NCBI RefSeq assembly: GCF_905171765.1
Contig: NC_053391.1
Coordinates: 264,906,460-264,970,459, forward strand
DNA length: 64,000 nucleotides
Source: Bufo bufo
Lineage: Eukaryota > Chordata > Amphibia > Anura > Bufonidae
Direction: 5' to 3'
Translations under genes and position numbers: made by a program
Shown here: positions 1 to 11,045 of the stretch, piece by piece
Layout of the letters: the number at the start of each line of letters is the position of its first letter
How positions within the stretch are numbered: the first letter of the stretch is position 1
Notes under the pieces: generated by a model
Told to the model about the DNA's origin: nothing
Seen by the model: the letters and a program-made list of their open reading frames with translations, nothing else
Databases searched by the model: none

Positions 1-760
1 CGATTTCTATCAACCTTTCTTATATTTTTGGACATCCACTCTGAGGAGCCCCACAGACTCCCTGATATTTCCAGTCTGGAGAGAGAGATCCTGTATTGCC
101 AAATAAAAAAAAATGTATTTCTTGAAATATGTCTTGCAGGCTAGGAACCTGCTCCTCCTTTGTTGCGGCAATTTCTTCCGTCACTCTCCCCTGTTTATTA
201 ACACTCTCCCCAGACTGGAAACTCACCTCTGACAATTTCAATACAAAATTTCCCTCTGTAATAGACTCGCCCTCTTGTACTAGGGGACTCATCCTCTTTT
301 TTTCTTTTTGACGGACTGATCTGTCCTTGCATATTGGTCAAGAGTAACTGCTTTGATTTTTCAGATTTTTTTAATCATTGGGGAGCTCCACCTGTACCCT
401 GCCATTTTTCCCAGCCCTCTGTCTAGCCAGCTCTGTGCTTTCTTACTGCCTATCCCTTGCGCCCCTCCTCCATCCGCCTTACATAGCAATCCTCATATCG
501 CTGGCTAAATCAACAGCGAGGGAGGATCAGCATATGGACCCGTAAACCAAACATGAGTCCCAACAATTTCCATTTACATACATAGTTGTTAACTCTACTT
601 ATTCATGTATCCATAGTCCACTAATATTCGTTCTCCCTCCTAAGACATAAAATGCATTTGATTTCTCGACCAGGCATGCACGATTTATATACCAGCAGAT
701 CAATAGTGCCAGTTAATTTCAAAGGAAAGCAGTGGCAGACCCTTAGTTAATAGACATTGG
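1..760. other. Unassigned intronic sequence
   Basis: No gene or terminus of a known element is recognised here. The minus strand has a 90-codon open frame (20-292) rich in Glu, Gln and Ser that resembles the start of a retroelement ORF1, but without a diagnostic motif. The rest is mixed AT-rich sequence up to the TTA target site of the MITE at 764. Confidence 0.3.
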
Positions 761-763
761 TTA

Positions 764-1517
764 GGGCTCTTTCACACTTGCGTTGTTTTGTTCCGGCATA
801 GAGTTCCGTCGTCGGGGCTCTATGCCGGAAGAATCCTGATCAGGATTATCCCCTTGCATTCTGAAAGGAGAGAAATCCGTTCAGGAGGCATCAGGATGTC
901 TTCAGTTCCGGACCGGATCGTTTTTGGCCGGAGAAAATACCGCAGCATGCTGCGCTTTTGCTCCGGCCAAAAATCCTTAACACTTGCCGCAAGGCCGGAT
1001 CTGGAATTAATGCCCATTGAAAGAACATTAATCCGGATCCGGCCTTAAGCTAAACGTCGTTTCGGCTCAATACCGATCCAACGTTTAGCTTTTTCGGAAT
1101 GGTTACCATTGGCTGCCGGGCGCTAAAGTCCTGTTTGCCATGGTAAAGTGTAGTGGGAGTGGGGAGCAGTATACTTACGTCCGTGCGCTCCTGGGCGCTC
1201 AGAGTGACAGTCAGGGCGCCCCACTCGCATGGGTGACGTGATCGCATGGATCACGTCATCCATGCCTGGCATGGGGCGCTCTGACGTCATTCTGAGCGCC
1301 CCAGAGCCGCACGGACTGTAAGTATACTGCTCCCCACTACTACTACGGCAACCAGGACTTTAATAGCGTCCTGGCTGCCATAGCAACACTGAACGCATTT
1401 TGAAGACGGATCCGACTTCAAATGCTTTCTTTCACTTGCGGTGTTACGGATACGGCGGGCACTTACGGGCAAATGGAGTACACGACGGATCCGGACAACG
1501 GAAGTGTGAAAGAGGCC
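764..1517. mobile_element. Foldback MITE, TTA target site (Harbinger-like)
   Basis: The element is 754 bp. It starts GGGCTCTTTCACACTTGCG and ends with the near-complement AAGTGTGAAAGAGGCC, flanked by TTA at 761-763 and 1518-1520. A 3-bp TWA duplication and GC-rich terminal repeats are typical of the PIF/Harbinger superfamily; that assignment is inference. The interior is a long imperfect palindrome with no coding frame. The same family recurs, in the opposite orientation and almost the same length, at 28003-28753, and in more divergent form at 16648, 22967, 36567 and 40737. Confidence 0.8.
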
Positions 1518-1520
1518 TTA

Positions 1521-2629
1521 GCCAGTTAGTTCATAACCTCCGTAACGGCCTATAGCTGATTAATTCAGTTAGTAAGAATACTTCATAGCATGACACAATA
1601 TCAGTCCTTATTCCACGTCAGGTATAGGGGTAGCGGGCTCCCAGGCTGTTTCCACCTCATATATCTCCCGCTGGTCTCAATTTGTTATTAGTTCTTTTTT
1701 TATTTTGTTTTTCCGCCTTTACTTCCTTCAATAAACAGTCAGACTGGTAGTAAAGCTGTATTTTAGGGCCATTTCACCTCAGTCCCCCTTCCATTAGAGC
1801 CATCTCAGACTCCCCCCCAAACCCCCAGTCCGGACCCCCAGCAGTCGCTATATCAATCTGATATTTCCACCGAAGGTAACTTTTCCTCCTTCTCTGTCCT
1901 TTTCATCCTTTAGAACCAGCTCTCATGACCCCTTTCAACTCCCTATTAGCCCGTGCCCTCTTGCCAGTATTACCTCAAATTATCAGTAGCGGTATTCCGA
2001 AAAGCGTAGAATGCGTTTCTCACCTCATCCTCGGGGGCACCGCGCCCCCCGGTCCACAAGACTTCACCTCCTCTTCCACCGTTGGCAGGCGACACGGCTC
2101 CGCTATCCTCAGGCTTAGAAAAACAGGACAGCAAGATGGTGTACATCGGGCGACAGGTCAGCAGTATAGCGTACCCCCCACGGCATGTCCGGGTTACCGG
2201 CGGGGAGAGTGGAGCAAACAGCGGGTGCACACAGCATGGTCTCGGTGCCACCGCACCGTCGGGCTAGGAGCTCGGCAGCTGGGAGGGAGGTGCATGAGTA
2301 ACCTACGTACGCCCGCCCACATGCCTGCGCCTCTGAAGAGACTGAATCTCTATTGAAGACTATCAGAGCTACAATTTATGTGAAAGAACATAGAGAACTC
2401 CTGTCAGTCCAAGATTAAATGTTTGCAGGACTTCCGGACATGAAAAAAATTGTGTTTTTTGTCCATAACCACATAAAAACCCTTATACATAAGGAGGGAA
2501 GGACCCTGAGAAGAGGCAGTCTGCCTCCAAAATGTTTAAAAGGAAGTATCCATTTGCTGAAGAGGACTATGCCCGGTCGACGCCCCGGTAGCGAGGATTT
2601 CCCAAAAATCCTCACTACAGTTTGAAGAT
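1521..2629. other. Gene-free interval, possible DIRS-like leader
   Basis: The interval holds GC-rich stretches around 2030-2340 and AT-rich flanks. Open frames such as 1925-2356 have no recognisable domain. Because gag-like DIRS coding starts just downstream (from about 2630), part of this interval may be the untranslated left part of that element, but I could not find a terminal repeat. Confidence 0.3.
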
Positions 2630-2640
2630 CTAGGGTAGCT

Positions 2641-3112
2641 TAAAGACCCTATGGATATAAAATGCGAGTCTCTCCTTAAAAAACTTGGAGTCCTCAACGG
2701 CCATGTTAAGGCCGGGAATATCAGCCACTTACATGGCTAGGACTTTGGTCCTTGTGGTTGGACAGCTAGAAGAACATATTGAGTCTAGCACTCCCAGGGA
2801 GACATCCTAGCTTCTATTCCATTGCTCAAACAAGCCTCTAACTTTTTGGCAGATGCCTCAGCTGATATGGTGAAGCTATCGGCAAAAACGGCTGCTCTTT
2901 CCAATGCCTCCTGCAGAGCAATCTTGTAAAGTCTTGGTCGAAGACACTGCATCTAAAAATAGAAGATGTTCCCTACCATGCAAATGCGATCTGTTTTTTG
3001 TCACCGCATTGGACAACATCCTAGAAAATGCATCGGACAGGAAAAAAGGGTTTCTGATGGAATCAAAATTTTTCCACCAGAGACGCCTCCTTTCGCCCCC
3101 AGAGACTTAATA
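2641..3112 (+). pseudogene. DIRS-like gag/ORF1 fragment
   Basis: Read across several frames, this stretch encodes a helix-rich segment with ADASADMVKLSAKTAALSNA near 2850-2910, then a second block ending in a lysine-rich DRKKGF near 3040. This order (Ala/Ser-rich helix, then a basic block before the reverse transcriptase) is what I recognise from ORF1 of vertebrate DIRS1-like elements. In-frame stops and frameshifts break the frame. The Tc1 insertion at 3113 ends it. Confidence 0.6.
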
Positions 3113-4677
3113 CACTGCTCAAAAAATAAAGGGAACACTTAAACAACACAATGTAACTCAAAGTCAATCACACTTCTGTGAAATCAAACTGTCCACTTAG
3201 GAAGCAACACTGAGTGACAATCAATTTCACATGCTGTTGTGCAAATGGGATAGACAGCAGGTGGAAATTATAGGCAATTAGCAAGACACCCCCAATAAAG
3301 GAGTGGTTCTGCAGGTGGTGACCTGACCACTTCTCAGTTCCTATGCTTCCTGGCTGATGTTTTGGTCACTTTTGAATGCTGGCGGTGCTTTCACTCTAGT
3401 GGTAGCATGAGACGGAGTCTACAACCCACACAAGTGGCTTAGGTAGTGCAGCTTATCCAGGATGGCACATCAATGCGAGCTGTGGGCAAGAAGGTTTGCT
3501 GTGTCTGTCAGCGTAGTGTCCAGAGCATGGAGGCGCTACCAGGAGACAGGCCAGTACATCAGGAGACGTGGAGAGGCCGTAGGAGGGCAACAACCCATCA
3601 GCAGGACCACTACCTCCGCCTTTGTGCAAGGAGGAGCACTGCCAGAGCCCTGCAAAATGATCTCCAGCAGGCCACAAATGTGCATGTTTCTGCTCAAAAC
3701 GGTCAGAAAAAGACTCCATGAGGGTGCTATGAGGGCCCGACGTCCACAAGTGGGGGTTGTGCTTACAGCCCACCACCGTGTAGGACGTTTGGCATTTGCC
3801 AGAAAACACCTAGATTGGCAAATTCGCCACTGGCGCTCTGTGCTCTTCACTGATGAAAACAGGTTCACACTGAGCACATGTGACAGACGTGACAGAGTCT
3901 GGAGACGCCGTGGAGAACGTTCTGCTGCCTGCAACATCCTCCAGCATGACCGGTTTGGCATTAGGTCAGTAATGGTGTGGGGTGGCATTTCTTTGGAGGG
4001 CCGCACAGCCCTCCATGTGCTATCCAGAGGTAGCCTGACTGCATTAGCTACCGAGATGAGATCCTCAGACCCCTTGTGAGACCATATGCTGGTGCGGTTG
4101 GCCCTGGGGTTCCTCCTAATGCAAGACAATGCTAGACCTCATGTGCTGGAGTGTGTCAGCAGTTCCTGCAAGACGAAGGCATTGATGCTATGGACTGGCC
4201 CGCCCGTTCCCCAGACCTGAATCCAATTGAGCACATCTGGGACATCACGTCTCGCTCTATCCACCAACGTCACGTTGCACCCACAGACTGTCCAGGAGTT
4301 GGCAGATGCTTTAGTCCAGGTCTGGGAGGAGATCCCTCAGGAGACCGTCCGCCACCTCATCAGGAGCATGCACAGGCATTGTAGGGAGGTCATACAGGCA
4401 CGTGGAGGCCACACACACTACTGAGCTTCATTTTGACTTGTTTTAAGGACATTACATCAAAGTTGGATCAGCCTGTAGTGTGTTTTCCACTTTAATTTTG
4501 AGGGTGACTCCAAATCCAGACCTCCATGGGTCCAAAAAATTTGATTTCATTTTTTTTTGTGTGATTTTGTTGTCAGCACATTCAACTAGTAAAGAACAAA
4601 GTATTTCAGAAGAATATTTAATTAATTCAGATCTAGGATGTGTTATTTTTGTGTTCCCTTTATTTTTTTGAGCAGTG
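3113..4677 (+). mobile_element. Tc1-like transposon, family 1, copy 1 (dead)
   Basis: The element is 1565 bp, flanked by TA at 3111-3112 and 4678-4679. Its ends are CACTGCTCAAAAAATAAAG and the complement CTTTATTTTTTTGAGCAGTG. The same termini and transposase occur in the intact copy at 53536-55087. It is inserted in the DIRS-like element, which continues on both sides, so it is the younger of the two. Confidence 0.92.
3407..4424 (+). pseudogene. Tc1-like transposase, frameshifted
   Basis: A former DDE transposase of about 340 residues, homologous along its length to the intact protein at 53782-54852. The start codon matches the internal Met of that copy. An early nonsense codon follows within about a dozen residues, and frameshifts then spread the coding over several frames: helix-turn-helix region near 3440-3560, the FTDEN block near 3850, and SPDLNPIEH near 4210. 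No functional protein can be made. Divergence between the two copies is moderate, so this one inserted well before the copy at 53536. Confidence 0.9.
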
Positions 4678-4679
4678 TA

Positions 4680-5640
4680 TATTTGACCAGAAGAAAAAAG
4701 AACCAGGTTCTTCCTGGCAATCATCTAACGGAAAAATAAGGATTTTGTTCAACCCCGACAAAACCGCACGTCCTTCCTCCCAATGACGACGGAAGTCCTG
4801 TGGGTGGAAGATTTAAACACATTAAGTCTGGGAAAAAATGAAGGCCTCTCGCTGTTACTCCCGATCATAAGAGAAGGGTACCATTTGGAATTCTTACATC
4901 TTCCTCCAGACAGGTAACCATTCTAACAGGAGAAGATCAGGAAGCAATGGACCAGCAGATCACTTTACTATTACAGCAGAAGACATAGTACAGGTCCATT
5001 GAAGGAACAAAGAAAGGATTTTACTCCTCAATATTCCTGGTAAGAAAGCTAAACTGTTCTTTCTGGGCAATAATAAATCTGAAGAAATTGAACAATTACA
5101 TTGTTTACAAAAGATTCAAGATGAGACAGTAAAATCCATAGTCAATCTTCTATCAAAGGACTGCTTTATGATAACATTAGACCTTTCAGATGCCTATTAT
5201 CATGTTCAATCCACAGAGAAGATCAGAAATATTTGAGGATGGCAGTATGGTTCAAGAGAAGAGTGCAGCATTTCCAATTTCAAGTTTCGCCGTTCGGCCT
5301 TTGTTCAGCCCCAAGATTCTTTACGAAGATTATGCGGATGTCACAAAATTCTTCCATCTAGCAGAGATCTTACTAATCCCGTACTTGGATGACTTCCTAT
5401 AGCGGCACCAACAGAAAGTCACCTGCAGGCTCAGCTCCAGACATTATCAGACACCCTTTCGGATCTGGGGTGGATCATAAACCAGGAGAAATCTCCGTCC
5501 CTCACAGAGGAGAATTTTTCTGGGAGTGCTGTTAGAGACTCTTCTGATGTCTTCTTTTCTACCGGATCAGAAATGAGAAGATTTAATCCAGAGAATCCGG
5601 AAAGGAAAAAAAAAGGAGAACCTACATAAGACAATCGGTC
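4680..5640 (+). pseudogene. DIRS-like reverse transcriptase fragment
   Basis: The translation shows successive DIRS reverse-transcriptase blocks in different frames: KGFYSSIFLV near 5020, AIINLKKLNNYIVYKRFK near 5070-5120, and the catalytic-site motif PYLDDFL near 5380-5400. The YLDD Asp pair is still readable here, unlike in the second DIRS copy. Blocks after 5400 (GWIINQEKS-like) and MSLRLWIHKI near 5660 match the thumb region. Multiple stops make it non-functional. It ends at the piggyBac insertion site TTAA 5686-5689. Confidence 0.75.
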
Positions 5641-5911
5641 AAAAAATAAAAAAAGCTATGTCTCTCAGACTATGGATACACAAAATTAACCACCTCCGGA
5701 CCGCCGAACGCAGCGACGCGTCCTGGAGGTGGTTGATTCATTCCTCCTGGACGCGCCGGCGCGTCCTATCGCGAGACGCGAGATTTCGGTCACAGCCGGC
5801 CCGCGCATGCGCATCGCGGGCCGGCAAAAAGTTCGAGGAGTAATTGCATCAGCAACCTGCCAGCCAATGATCGTTGCTGGCAGGTTGCTGATTTTTAAAA
5901 AACCGAATCAC

Positions 5912-5959
5912 AAGCCATATAACAGATCATATTAGTAAATATGATCTGTTATATGGCTT
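5912..5959. repeat. Palindrome in the 5' region of piggyBac copy A
   Basis: Two 22-base arms, perfectly complementary, separated by AGTA. Copies B, C and the non-autonomous copy D have a palindrome at the matching place, but in A and D the stem sequence differs from that of B and C. Confidence 0.9.
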
Positions 5960-6644
5960 CTCTGCTCCTCTGCTGGTCCTTTTCGTCGGTTGGATCCAGC
6001 AGAGGAGCAGACTGAACTGTGAGTACCCACCAAACACTGTCCTTAGCCCCAGATCACCTTCCATCACCCCCATCATCCAAATTAACCCCTTGATCGCCCC
6101 CTGTCAATCACTAGTGAAAGACAAAAAGTGATCAGTGTAAACTGTCACTTTTTTTTTCACTAGTATTGGCTGTTAGGTTTTAGGATTAGTTTAGGCCCCT
6201 TGGTTAGGTAGTTTAGGGATCAGTTAGCGCCCAGCCCACCGCACCGCAGTCACTTTTATTCGCTGATTAGCGTATCGCTAATCAGCAATTTATACTTTTA
6301 TAGTATCTGTAAGTGATCAAGCTGATCACGGTCAGATCTATAATTGTATTAGTGTCAACCTTAGCTCGCCCTCCACCCAAAACGCAGTGTTTGCCCGATC
6401 AGGCCTGATTGGTCGCCCACATGTGCGTTCACCCACGCCCGGCCCAACCGCAGTGACAAAAAAATTTTTTTTTTTGATCACTGCACATTCACTTTACATG
6501 CACTGCGGCGATAAAAAAATCAGTTTTGATATTTTTTATCAACCGCAGCGGCCTCCGGTACTTCGCTAGCCTCCCCCTTTGTAAGACAGGCTTGCTTTTT
6601 TTCTTGGGTAGTCTCAGGGAATAGTCCTAAATTTAGTTGCCCAA

Positions 6645-8582
6645 ATGTCAAACAGGGGGTATTCTTCTGAAGAGGCCTACAGGATTCTGACCCAGTCGGA
6701 TGAGGAATGGGAACCCTCATCTGACGAATCTAGCGGGTCAGAATATGAACCTGTAGAAAGCAGTGGCTCTCTGACCCAAAGTTCGGACGAGGAGGTGGAG
6801 GTCCCTGATAGAACCAGGCGTACCCGGCCCCGTGTCGCTAGACCACAGGTTGCGCAGATCCGCTTCAAGAGCAGCAGAGTGGGGCTGGCGCTGTCGGATC
6901 ACGTGGTGAGGCATACACCAGCAGCGCAGCCCTTCCTGGACCTAGTACCAGCACTGCCGTACAACATGGTGAAGTAGCGAGCACCAGAAGGGCAGTTGAA
7001 GCTGGTACGGTGGCACGTGCAGTAGTTACCCCGTCGCAGCCACCGCAAAGACAGGCCCGTAGACCCCCTAGAGTCCCCTGAGGTGCTGGCAAACCCTGAT
7101 TGGCAGTCAACCATCTTCAGCCGCACCATTAGTTCCCCCTTTCACCGCCCAGTCTAGAGTTCGGGTTGAGACGGCTCAGATCGGTTCGGCCCATGGATTT
7201 TTTGAGCTGTTCTTGACTGCGGAGCTCTTGGACTTAGTCGTGGCAGAAAAAAATCCGTATGCCACACAATTTATAACCGCCAACCCGGGAAGCTTTTTAT
7301 GCCCGCCTTTCCGGTGGAAACCAGTCCAAGTTTCCAAACTTAAAATTTTTCTGGGCCTTCTCCTCAACATGGGTCTAACTAAAAAGCATGAATTGCGATC
7401 ATATTGGTCCACGAACCAATTCATCACATGCCCATGTTCTCTGCTGCTATGTCCAGGACACGATTTGAGACCATCCTGCGTTTCCTGCATTTTAGCGGAC
7501 AACACCACCTCCCGTCCCAGAGACCACCCAGCTTTTGACCGGCTCCGCAAAATTCGGCCCCTCATAGACCATTTCAACCAGAAATTTGCAGATTTGTATA
7601 CCCCAGAGCAAAACATCTGCGTAGACGAGTCCCTAATACATTTTACCGGGCACTTAGCTTCAAACAATACATCCAAGCAAGCGTGCCCGGTATGGGGTCA
7701 ATTTGTATAGCTCTGTGAAAGGGCCACAGGCTATACCCACAAATTTCGGATCTATGAGGGAAAAGATCAGACCCAGGGAGCCGGTCGGTTGCCCTGACTA
7801 CCTGGGGAGCAGTGGGAAGACAGTCTGGGACTTGGTGTCACCCTTATTCGGCAAGGGGTACCATCTTTATGTGGACAATTTTTACACAAGTGTGGCCCTC
7901 TTTAGGCATTTGTTTCTAGAACAGATTGGCGCCTGTGGCACCGCGCGAACTAGACGCGCGGGCTTCCCCCAACGGTTCGTTACCACCAAGGGGGAGAGGG
8001 CTGCCATGTGTAACGAAGAACTGCTCGCGGTGAAATGGAGAGACAAGCGTGACATTTACATGCTCTCTCTCCATTCACCGCAGACACGACAATCCAAATT
8101 GAAAGGGCAACCAGTGTCATTGAAAAGCCCCTCTGTGTCCACGACTATAATGCGCTCATGGGAGGGGTGAATTCAATGACCAGATGTTGGCTCCCTATTT
8201 AGTTTCCCGACGCACCAGACGCTGGTATAAGAAGGTGTCTGTATATTTTATTCAATTGGCTCTGTATAATAGTTTTGTTCTCTACAGTAAGGCTGGGAGA
8301 ACACGATCCTTCCTCAAATTCCAGGAAGAGATCATCGAGAACCTCCTGTATCCAGGAGGTTCCGTGGCCCCAACCACCAGTGTAGTTAGCCGTCTACACG
8401 AGCGACATTTCCCCAGTGTCGTTCCTGGTACCTCACCCAACCGCCACCCCCGAAAAAAATGTTGTGTCTGTAGCAGGAGTGGAATAGGCTTGACACCCGC
8501 TATTTCTGTCCTGACCTTACCACCCTGCCCTATGCATAGGAGAGTGTTTCCGGAAGTACCACACACAGGTACACTTAGCATA
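6645..8582 (+). pseudogene. piggyBac family 1 transposase, copy A (frameshifted)
   Basis: A DDD transposase pseudogene that in copies B and C spans 650 codons. Here the frame shifts several times: N-terminal acidic region from ATG 6645, core from 7213 in another frame, next block from 7703, and C-terminus from 8184. Readable landmarks are the first catalytic Asp in CVDESLIHF (near 7620), the second in YVDNFYTS (near 7870), and the remains of the third, MGG-(V)-NSMTRCW (near 8165), disrupted by a one-base deletion. The C-terminal Cys-rich zinc-binding block (CCVCSRSGI) is near 8460. It is the most decayed of the three coding copies. Confidence 0.9.
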
Positions 8583-9429
8583 GGGATTGCATCTCACAGG
8601 ACAGGCACACAGGGCTATTAGGGCCCTTTCTCTCACAGCTGCTGTAACCTCTCCTTTCACCTGGGATAAAGTGCAGAACGTACTTCGCCACATCTTTGGG
8701 CGATTTGCGCTTTGCACATTGTCCCATGGGGAAGGAAAGGTTTGTTCTATAAAGGTAAACAAATAAATAAAAATCACCGGTTAAGTATAAAAGTTAACGT
8801 TCAGTTCAAATAAGTTTATATGTTTTGTTCAAAAGTTATTATAAAGTTAATAAATTTATTGCGTTGCGGCCGTGGTTTTTTCTTTTTTGTTTTGTTTTTT
8901 TACCTTCCAGGTGGACCAACGATCGACTAGCTGCAGCACTGATGTGCATTCTGACAGAAGCATTTGCGCTGCTGTCAGATATACACGCAAGTCGGTGTAT
9001 GCGGCGCTGCAAGACGAGATTTCTCCTCTGCAGTAAAAGATACGTTTGCCGAGGCATATGAGCTGAGGAGGTGGCGGTGTTCATATCCTTTGGCAAACAC
9101 TTTGTATATAAAAAAAATATATAAATCCCGGCAATGATTTATTCATTCACATCGATTGATGTGAATGGAGAAATCTGGTTTGCCAGGGCATACGAGCTAA
9201 GTGGGTATGGATGTTGGGCGGAGCTCCTACCTATGTCCTGGCAGACGCCTTTCCCCTCCATTTTTTTTTTTTGGCAGAGATTTTTTTCATCCACATTGAT
9301 CGATGCGAATGAAGAAATCTGTGCCGTTCATTTTTTCTTTCAGCCCAGAGGCTGAACGGAAAAAAAAAATCTCATTACCCGTATGTTCAATATAAGGAGA
9401 ATAGCAGAAACTCCTAATGCTGGCCATAC

Positions 9430-10500
9430 ATGTAATGATTGCGGAGACCCTCAAATGCCAGGGCAGTACAAACACCCCACAAATGACCCCATTTTGGAAA
9501 GAAGACACCCCAAGGTATTTGCTGAGGGGCATATTGAGTCCATGAAAGATTGAAATTTTTGTCCCAAGTTAGCGGAAAGGGAGACTTTGTGCGAAAAAAA
9601 CTAAAAAAATATCAATTTCCGCTAACTTGTGCCAAAAAAAATAAAAATTCTAGGAACCTGCCATGCCCCTCATTGAATACCGTGGGGTGTCTTCTTTCCA
9701 AAATGGGGTCACATGTGGGGTATTTATACTGCCCTGGCATTTTAGGGGCCCCAAAGCGTGAGAAGAAGTCTGGTATCCAAATGTCTAAAAATGCCCTCCT
9801 AAAAGGAATGTGGGCCCCTTTGCGCATCTAGGCTGCAAAAAAGTGTCACACATGTGGTATCGCCGAGAAGTTGGGGAATGTGTTTTGGGGTGTCATTTTA
9901 CATATACCCATGCTGGGTGAGAGAAATATCTTGGTCAAATGCCAACTTTGTATAAAAAAATGGGAAAAGTTGTCTTTTGCCAAGATATTTCTCTCACCCA
10001 GCATGGGTATATGTAAAATGACACCCCAAAACACATTCCCCAACTTCTCCTGAGTACGGAGATACCACATGTGTGACACTTTTTTGCAGCCTAGGTGGGC
10101 AAAGGGGCCCACATTCCAAAGAGCACCTTTCGGATTTCACCGGCCATTTTTTACAGAATTTGATTTCAAACTCCTTACCACACATTTGGGCCCCTAGAAT
10201 GCCAGGGCAGTATAACTACCCCACAAGTGACCCCATTTTGGAAAGAAGACACCCCAAGGTATTCGCTGATGGGCATAGTGAGTTCATAGAAGTTTTTATT
10301 TTTTGTCACAAGTTAGTGGAATATGACTTTGTAAGAAAAAAAAAAATAAAATCATCATTTTCCGCTAACTTGTGACAAAAAATAAAAGTTCTATGAACTC
10401 ACTATGCCCATCAGCGAATACCTTAGGGTGTCTACTTTCCGAAATGGGGTCATTTGTGGGGTGTTTGTACTGTCTAGGCATTGTAGAACCTCAGGAAACA
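9430..10500. repeat. Alternating hairpin array, piggyBac copy A 3' region
   Basis: Three back-to-back inverted repeats with centres near 9590, 9955 and 10345, spaced about 365-390 bp. Recurring modules are the GCCAGGGCAGTA box, the CCATTTTGGAAAGAAGACAC box, the TTAGCGGAAA box and the CACCCAGCATGGGTATATG box, each appearing in both orientations. No open frame survives. Confidence 0.85.
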
Positions 10501-10943
10501 TGACAGGTGCTCAGAAAGTCAGAGCTACTTCAAAAAGCGGAAATTCAAATAGTTTGTAAACGCTATAACTTTTACCCAAACCATTTTTTTTTTTTACCCA
10601 AACCATTTTTTTTTAATCAAAGACATGTATAACAATAAATTTAGAGCAAAATTTTTATATGGATGTCATTTTTTTTGCAAAATTTTACAACTGAAAGTGA
10701 AAAATGTCATTTTTTTGCAAAAAAATCGTTAAATTTCGATTAATAACAAAAAAAGTAAAAATGTCAGCAGCAATGAAATACCACCAAATAAAAGCTCTAT
10801 TAGTGAGAAGAAAAGGAGGTAAAATTCATTTGGGTGGTAAGTTGCATGACCGAGCAATAAACAGTGAAAGTAGGGTAGGTCAGAAGTGTAAAAAGTGGCC
10901 TGGTCTTTAAGGGTGTTTAAGCTATAGGGGCTGAGGTGGTTAA

Positions 10944-11045
10944 TATTGTGTAAAACTTAAATAAATAAGAAAAAGTACCGTATATATATTAGGTATTGCC
11001 ACGTTTGTAACGATCTGCTCTATAAAAATATCACATGACCTAACC
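10944..11045. repeat. AT-rich dispersed frog repeat, left piece
   Basis: This begins the repeat that resumes at 12343. The module 'ATCTGCTCTATAAAAATA' followed by the 'GACCTAACCC' box is shared with 28780-28860 and, on the other strand, with 29789-30600. Confidence 0.6.

Larger units (their letters stand above)
2630..5685 (+). mobile_element. DIRS-like tyrosine-recombinase retrotransposon, copy 1 (decayed)
   Basis: A degraded element of the DIRS order. Gag-like coding (2630-3112) and reverse-transcriptase coding (4680-5640) lie in the same order and orientation as in the better preserved copy at 18991-27982. The two parts are separated by a Tc1 transposon inserted at a TA (3113-4677). The element is cut at 5685, where piggyBac copy A is inserted; I do not see its recombinase region resume on the other side. 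Stops and frameshifts are frequent, so this is an old copy. Confidence 0.7.
5690..10939 (+). mobile_element. piggyBac family 1, copy A, full length
   Basis: The element is 5250 bp between TTAA duplications at 5686-5689 and 10940-10943. Terminal inverted repeats are short (CCACCTC / GAGGTGG). The layout is: GC-rich 5' end, a 48-bp palindrome (5912-5959), transposase region (6645-8582), then about 2 kb of non-coding sequence made of back-to-back inverted repeats (9430-10500). The 5' end lies in DIRS copy 1; the sequence beyond the 3' TTAA is a different, AT-rich repeat. Confidence 0.9.

Noticed and set aside
3453..4129. Minus-strand frames over the Tc1 pseudogene (118 and 197 codons)
   Set aside because: Shadows of the + strand transposase coding; the GC-rich antisense is open by chance. 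The same applies to 54077-54744 over copy 2.
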